DNA of 64,000 nt from Balanoglossus misakiensis. Lineage: Eukaryota; Hemichordata. The number at the start of each line of letters is the position of its first letter. The stretch's first letter is position 1. Shown piece after piece: positions 57,801-64,000 of the stretch. Below the pieces are notes generated by a model that saw only the letters and a list, made by a program, of their open reading frames with translations, searched no databases and was not told where the DNA came from. The DNA is taken from assembly GCA_040954595.2 (NCBI GenBank), contig CM082588.2:7874001-7938000 (forward strand), read 5' to 3'. Position numbers and translations under genes: made by a program.

Positions 57801-59165
57801 TTTAAATTAGTCTTTCTGTTGGAAATGAGATATATGAGTCAAGAATCAATCATAGAAACCATATTTGATCAATTACTTCCTGATGATGCAGAAATTTCCA
57901 GAGATGAGCTTGACAAGGTTCTGAAAAGGAATGCAGATTCTGTGCTGTTCCTCTGTGATGGTTTGGATGAAATGTGTAAGGATTTCAAGGAAAGCCTTGA
58001 TATTAGTCGGATTATTGCAAAGAAATTATTGCCAAGATGTACAGTAGCTATCACAACCAGGCCCCATGAATGTGACACACAGTTGAAAAACTGTGATTCA
58101 CATTATTACATACAGGGCTTCACAAAGAGTGATTGTAGGGAATATATCATGAAGTACTTCAAGCATGAGTCTGAGACTGGTAAGAATTTGATCGCAAATT
58201 TAGAACAAAACCTTGAGTTTGAATGGTTGGATGATTTTCTTAGTAATCCCTTACATGTTTCATTTCTTTGTGTACTGTGGGAGGATCATCAAGATGGTGA
58301 CCATTTCCCAACTAGAGTGACAGAGTTGTATTTTGAAGTATTGAAGTGTATTTTGAAGAGGTATTGTTCCAAGACTGGAGTCAGTCTTGATGAACAGGGA
58401 GAAGTACCCGTTGATATCATGGCTGATGTAAATAAACTGACTGCCATTGCTTATAATTATCTGAAACAGGGCAAAATACTCATAAATGAGGTAGATGTGA
58501 TGCCAACATGGCTCTTGTCACTAGGGTTACTTGTGCGTGATTGCGGTGTATCTCGCACAAAACCAAAGAAAGTTTGTTTCTTCTGTCACAAAACTTGGCT
58601 GGAATATTTTGCTGCTTTACATATTGCTGAATGTGTGAAGGACACTGCTTCCTTTGATGAGTTTCAATTTCTATCTGACGACATTCACCGCAATTTCCAA
58701 GTCTTTGTATTTCTGACTGGCACTCTGAAGGAGAAAGCTGGTCCAGTATTTAAGGAAATTGGGATGGAGACGTGCAAGTCTGCAGATGATGCTGGCTTGG
58801 ACAGCTATATAGCTTTCTTACATGAAAGTGTCAATTATGAAGCATTTTTGAAATTCATAAAACCCATCCTTTATCAATTTAAGTGTTTCATTTGTGATCC
58901 TTTATTTTTTAGACCAAGACCTGTGGTTGTCAATTCTTTGTCTTCACCATCACCATATTTTCTAAGTGACGATTTGGATTTTCATACATTGTATTATGAA
59001 GATAGTTACTCGATGATAATCATTGATATGCTGAAGTATAAACACTCACATGAAAGTATACCCAAATTTCATAACAATCTTGAGATACATATCAACAATA
59101 TGCAATCATCAGAGATTTCCTATTTAGTAGAGGCACTGGAGAAGAATCTTATTTCTCTTGAATAG
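54810..59165 (+). CDS. N4: HEPN-coiled coil-MYND-NACHT protein, truncated before LRRs
   Basis: Exons 54810-55956, 56708-56839 and 57466-59165, phase 1 at both introns. The frame ends after 992 codons at a TAG (59163-59165) where the paralogues have TGG (LEWLV becomes LE-stop). HEPN keeps a variant motif RNKLQH but has an in-frame deletion before it (GLRVTQSSPG). Five coiled-coil repeats. The MYND finger has all ligands (KKCTRC). Walker A GPPAIGKS is preceded by IK instead of IE. Walker B, TTRP and winged-helix motifs are intact. The product would be an LRR-less NLR, which could be inactive, constitutively active or a dominant regulator. No evidence here decides between these. Confidence 0.8.
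55437..55892 (+). repeat. coding minisatellite in N4, 5 units (3 x 96 bp, 2 x 84 bp)
   Basis: Three long then two short units, 456 bp in total. One unit has SERQ and EQKQ substitutions. Confidence 0.92.
56326..56612. mobile_element. TTAA MITE in intron 1 of N4
   Basis: TTAAAGGGACAAAGACTCTC at the left, 'gagactttaatgtcctttt' + AA at the right. Same intron position as in N2. Confidence 0.68.
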
Positions 59166-60302
59166 TTTGTGTTGAATGTGACTCCATCCAGTGACAAGAA
59201 TCTTCTTCAGTTGGCAAAAGCTATCAGAGAAACCAAAGCAGTACAAAACATTCATATCATTGTAGGTGATGATAGGGACAATGTTGTTGACAGCACTCCC
59301 AATGAAAAATGTAAGCAAGGCACCTCAATTAAAGAAACAGATTTGACATCACGCACTTTAAGAAACCTTATCGAAAATGCTGAGAAAAATGAGCATATTG
59401 ATTGTTTGTCATTGCATACATTTGACCGGTCTGACCATCAACGGGAGAATATTGATAACATTGTTCCATATAATTCATTGAAACAGACCAGGCACTTTCA
59501 TAATATTGTGGAAACCGAAACAGGTGTAAATAGCGTATTACTGAAAGTTGCTGATATGCTTGAACACTGTCAATCTACCAAGGTTTGTCACGTGGTACTT
59601 GATGATAGTGTCAGATATTATGCCATTGAGGGCAGTACTGCAAGAGCTTTGTCAAAAGCTGTTCAAAATATCAGCAAAACAATTAATTCTCTTAGCTTGC
59701 TTGTCACATCAGAATTTTTAGATATACCGGAATATTTTGATGTTCAATCTGAATTTTTGCCTATATGTCATGTTGTGAATGAGATTTTACACATTTTGAT
59801 GTCTAACACCACATTAGAGGATCTTAAGTTATTTATAGAGAATGAAAATGTTGATGCTGTATTGAAGTTTATTCAATGTAATAAGTATGTCAAGTCACTG
59901 TCCTTTGCTCTGTATCAGTCTACAGTGAGTATAGACCATTTATGTTCAGCTCTCTGTGCTGCTTTGAGTTCCAATACAACTCTGGAAAGCTTTGCGCTGC
60001 ATTTGTGTGATGAGTCAGATGCAATGTATAGTAACACTGAACATTCCACTGAGCATAAGTATATAAGTAAATTCATTTTACCAACACATAGATTATTGTG
60101 TGATGGAAAAACTGCATTGAAGACGATTTCATTTACTTTTCAATCATCAAGTCCAGAACGCAGGGATGATATTGTCAATGTCATGACCGAGCATTTTAAA
60201 GGAAATGTTTCAGGGTCATACAAATACACTGTGAAGAGGCTGATCAGGTGGGATCTTCAATGGTATATTCACGTTCTGGAAGTATCCATCAGTGGGCCCT
60301 AG
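59166..60302 (+). pseudogene. N4 LRR-like region downstream of the nonsense codon
   Basis: The frame continues in register from 59166 to the family stop at 60300-60302 with no further damage. It has the LRR-like repeats (LCSALCAALSSNTTLESFAL) and its own variable segments. Without the TAG the full protein would have 1371 residues. The lack of additional lesions suggests a recent nonsense change, stop readthrough, or an assembly or allelic variant. Confidence 0.75.
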
Positions 60303-61251
60303 AGGATTATAAATGCCACATTTGCATAAAATGCATTCTGCTATATAGGGGAAACTCCATGAAAAATTGTAAACTTTAAATATTTTTTACATACACTTCC
60401 CTGGTAATGAAATATACCAGGTAACAGACTATACTATAGACATCAATGCTTGCACAGTTAGACAAACTGACGAGGAATTTTCAACATATTGTATCCAGAT
60501 GGAAATTTAATCAATTTACTAAGGACACACAAAGTGAACAAATAAACAAAATTTGATTTGTTCACTTTGTAACAGTACTATAATCAAATATCTACCTCGA
60601 AGTGTTTTTCTTGATCCAAACTATGACAAATTCAAAAGGCTTATGAGTTCCACAGATTTACGGGTATTATTGAATATTTGCAAGTATGTTTATAAAGCTA
60701 TGGCTGTGAGAAGAACAGCCACTTATAGGATGAATAATATTATTCAACTTTCTTTGTATTTGTGTAGTCAGCATTCCCTTTGTATTTGTGTGATGTATTA
60801 CTTTATTTGAGAACTGGATGTTCTCCTTGCATTTGGACCTGAGGTCTTGAAACGCAATAAATTACTATTATTATTACTAAGGACACAATTTGTATGTAAG
60901 GAAATATGCAGAGAGTAGCAGAATATTTATTTAAACCAAGTGACACACTTTTGTAAGACACATTCCTGTACAGATTCAATTTAGTTCTGTTTCTTACCTC
61001 TGTGCAAAAATCCCAACATTTGCTGGAAATTGTACGAGACTTATCAAGTTTGGAGATGGCACAACAAGAGTTGATATTTCTTAATTCATTGTTATACATT
61101 TTTTTCTTTGCTTTATTTTTTTATTGAAATGTTTTGTCTTAATTTTTAGAGGACCTGTAAATAAGACTTGTTCCAGTTGGTCTTTCTGGAATAAAATAAA
61201 GTCTGAGAAGAAACCAATTCAGAAAAATCCATTTGCTTTATTTGTTTTTTT
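60303..61251 (+). other. 3' flank of N4
   Basis: Contains the conserved hairpin near 60535-60572 and one 184-bp unit. It switches to the cassette-edge block near 61252, the same type of junction as after N2. Confidence 0.65.
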
Positions 61252-62756
61252 TTAGGGGTTGACAAAGGAAATACACTTGTATTGCAAAATGGTATTTTTT
61301 TGGTGCACATTTAACGCAGATACAGTTGACCTTGGAAATCTTCATTTGATTTCCAACAAATTTTTTCAAAAAACAACAGAAAATACTAGTTGTAGGTATT
61401 TGGATGTTTTCTCACACCATCTTTTAAAAATTCTCAAAAAAAAAGAGATACCATCGTATAAAACTGTGTTAAAGGTATACAGTCACCTCCAATTTAAATA
61501 CGCCCATGTATGGCTGAAATGGCATATTTGAGGGTTCTAAAAGCCATATGGAGGGGCTCTTATTTTCGCGTGTGCCCACCACTGAAAATCTGTGATTGGC
61601 TACATCTCAATTTGCCATGGTAACTGTAGCTAACTGTTTACTTTTAATTACTTGAGCTGCCACAAGATTGCCTCAGTGTTTTTGCTAAGGCCGGGAAACA
61701 CTGGTAAATGAGTTGGGAACCCTGGTAACGCTTCTGCTAGCTACCAATATGACTGCATTGACATACAAAGGGGAACCCAGGTAAAATGACTGGGGAACCC
61801 TGGTAACATGTAACACACAGACCTGTACGCAGAGCTACACATAAGGCTGAGAGGGCTGATAATAATATTGTGGGGAATAGAAGGTTCCCGTGTTCCCAGA
61901 TACAAATGATTTGTTTGGGATTATTTTTCTATCGCGTAGGATTCTTAGAGAAAGCTTCTCTGTGATACGCTTCAATTGAAAGAATCTTACAGGACACTTG
62001 CATCAGATTCGGGGGGGGGGGGGGTATTATAGATATATTCTTCGACAGACTTTCACTGTAATTACATCAGTCCATTCACATGTGGAGTTCGTGACAACAT
62101 ACTTTTGATGTTGATATGGACCGAACCCAACTCATCGGTTTGGCCAAATTAATAAGGTGTTCTCTGAGTAGCGACTAAAGATTAAAAGACATGAAAAATG
62201 CAAACTTTGAAAAATAATATGCCAGTTTTTAGGTACAGTGTTTTTTTAAATCACAAATTAAAGCTCTGTACCTCGAATATAGCACCATTCGACCTACAGA
62301 CTGAAACCTGACCACTTCTACCTCATAATCCTCCGTTTTGAAAGTAAACCATATTTCATATACTGAATAACTTTTATGATAACATTTTGTCTTAAATGTA
62401 GGTGTATTTACATCAATACAAACTTAAAAATAAGGGTACTCCTACTACTAGTTTGAATTCTAATGATACAAGAGAACTACTGTATAAGAATACCAATTAA
62501 ATAATGTACTATCATACTCGAAAACTTTTTTTCACTCTCTCCGCATTCTTCATGATTTTTTTTTAAATTGTCTTAGATTATCTTTACTACGTTTACAGCT
62601 AAAGTACAATTTATGAAGCCATGTTGATATACCCAAAGGCTGTATGTTGTAATTTTTGATCTTATCAAATACAGCTAGCTGTCCTTCATTACAAATTAAA
62701 ACAAAGGATCAGGTAGTCCGTATGTAAATGAGGCCATCAACGCTCATCTATTTTCA
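61252..62756. repeat. third cassette edge with the M gene deleted
   Basis: 61252-61806 matches 15345-15925 (downstream of M). The sequence then jumps near 61807 to match 23037 onward (upstream of M). All recognised M exons are missing. The rest, up to the promoter, matches the M-S intergenic region, including the poly-G tract near 62011. Confidence 0.75.
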
Positions 62757-62850
62757 GCCCCTGACGTCATCGGTGTTCCCCCTGCATGCCCTGATGTGAT
62801 TGGCTATTGATGACGTGTTCTCTGTGTTGCTAAATTTAGTGCTATAAACA
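62757..62850 (+). promoter_or_regulatory. S4-side promoter, same elements as at 23985
   Basis: CRE TGACGTCA (62762-62769), inverted CCAAT, CRE half (62811-62816) and TATAAAC (about 62843-62849) are all retained although M is gone. Confidence 0.55.
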
Positions 62851-63004
62851 AACACTCTGTAATCATGTGCAATATATTGAGGAATCGTAGTACAGGCAGC
62901 TGATCACCGCTAAAAGCATGTAGATTGTATTTGGTGCATTTCCCAGTTAAGCTGATGTATTGCTAAACATATGTAGAAGAAATTTACGGCCCGGGTAACG
63001 ATGA

Positions 63005-63390
63005 CAACTGCCGCTAGACGAACGAGCCAACACCGGAAGACGCATCGACGGAGTTTTAACGGGTTCCACCCGACCCGTCCGCCGAAGACGCAGACGTGTC
63101 GTCGATGCTTTCTTCGCCGATGAACGAAACGCGACTCGCAAGAAGTTATCACACGCAAGACAACAGTCACCCCCACCACTAAACCTCTACCTTGGCGACA
63201 ACTTTGCCGTCAAGCTTCACGACTTGTTCAAATTTGAGAAAGACGTCATGAACAACAGTGAAGGTGGTTTGATACGCTGTGAGTTTGAAGCGAGGCGTGG
63301 ATTTGATGAGATGAAGCTATCGGAGCAAGCGAAGAGAATTTACACCAGTCCAAACGCCGGTGGAAATTCAGTTGAGTCCGAAGTACTGAG
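63005..63390 (+). pseudogene. S4: exon 1 of the S gene only
   Basis: Matches S1/S2 exon 1 with an open frame up to the donor site (GAG then GTAATA). The following intron sequence is broken at 63497 by another repeat element and the window ends before exon 2 could appear. Whether the gene is complete beyond the window cannot be told. The leader ATG frame has an early stop (TGA near 62901). Confidence 0.6.
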
Positions 63391-63496
63391 GTAATATTTT
63401 TACATGCCATGGAAAAGTGAAAGAAATCCACGCACAAAATAATTCTAAGCAGGATGTTGAGATTCCGCTGTGAATTGCCAGTCGAAATAAATAATT

Positions 63497-64000
63497 AGGG
63501 TTTCGAGACCCTCTGGTCTCGAAACCCTCTTGAAATCGTGTTGTTTTTTATTATTATTCTTCTTCCCACTCTTAAAAACAGCCGCTATTCGAAGACCGTT
63601 GCACCCAATGACTTGAAATTTGGCTCATAGGTAAATCTCAAAGCAAGTAATTTTCTGATCATGTAACTATGGCAACAGGTCACATGACCTGGCAGCCATC
63701 TTGGATTGAAAGTTTAAAATTGATCTCATTTGCATAAAAAATGACGAATCAAAATTCTTTGAACAAACTTTGTGGACCATATGGCCAGGGTCCTATATGC
63801 AAAATTTCAATGTTCAAGTCTTTGCCGATTTTGAGGAGATGATTTTTAAAGCATTATTTTTCATATTTTTCAAGACCATTGGACCCAGCCTTAGGCCTAT
63901 ACTTTCCATAGTTAAGCTATGGCCACCTAGGATCTTAGATTTATGCCCAATATCTCAACATCCGCTGGGCTGATCAGCTTCAAATTTATTGTGCAGCTAG
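63497..64000. mobile_element. repeat element opening with a 14-bp hairpin, runs off the window
   Basis: At 63497-63528 a perfect hairpin (AGGGTTTCGAGACC, loop CTCT, then its complement) replaces the intron sequence that follows S exon 1 in other copies. The rest, AT-rich with 'ttattattattcttcttccc', has no recognisable coding motif. The palindromic start suggests a foldback or TIR-bearing element; its right end lies outside the window. Confidence 0.5.

Overview
The window is animal nuclear DNA. It has spliced genes with GT-AG introns, MITEs, a LINE remnant, G-tracts, microsatellites and large segmental duplications. The gene content (NLRs carrying a DZIP3-type HEPN domain, multiplied in tandem) resembles the expanded innate-immune repertoires of marine invertebrates such as cnidarians, molluscs, amphioxus or hemichordates. 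I cannot name the species from sequence alone.

The core is a family of five paralogous NLR-like genes, here called N0 to N4. Each complete member has three coding exons whose phases I checked: exon 1 = HEPN domain plus coiled coil, exon 2 (132 bp, phase 1-1) = one MYND zinc finger, exon 3 = NACHT NTPase, winged-helix region and LRR-like C-terminus. N0 (1-1188, +) is only the 3' end. N1 (12680-7712, -) and N3 (45568-50908, +) have open frames of 1251 and 1520 codons. N2 (26811-32673, +) has a one-base frameshift just after the ATG. N4 (54810-60302, +) has a TGG-to-TAG nonsense codon between the NACHT module and the LRRs. Inside exon 1 a coding minisatellite of 96/84 bp (32/28 residues) varies from 0 to 9 copies between paralogues.

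Two other genes travel with the NLRs. M is a minus-strand, about ten-exon gene with a DUF4211/CCDC82-like C-terminus (M1 about 16.1-23.0 kb, M2 about 34.6-41.8 kb). S is a small plus-strand, three-exon gene of unknown function (S1 24.2-25.7, S2 43.0-44.4, S3 fragment 53.2-53.7, S4 5' fragment 63.0-63.4 kb). M and S are divergent around a shared CRE/CCAAT-containing promoter region, and S lies directly upstream of the next N gene. The repeated cassette is therefore [M<- S-> N->], about 18.5 kb, with two later losses (junctions near 53,045 and 61,807).

Layout: 1-2.7 kb N0 and flank; 2.7-5.6 kb spacer with transposons; 5.6-13.2 kb N1 with flanks, forming a tail-to-tail inverted repeat with N0; 13.2-15.3 kb LINE remnant and unassigned DNA; 15.3-26.3 kb M1/S1; 26.3-33.8 kb N2; 33.8-45 kb M2/S2; 45-53 kb N3; 53-61.2 kb S3/N4; 61.2-64 kb M-deleted third cassette start, S4, and a new repeat element. 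Paralogue comparison also exposes several transposon insertions with clean empty sites and target duplications.
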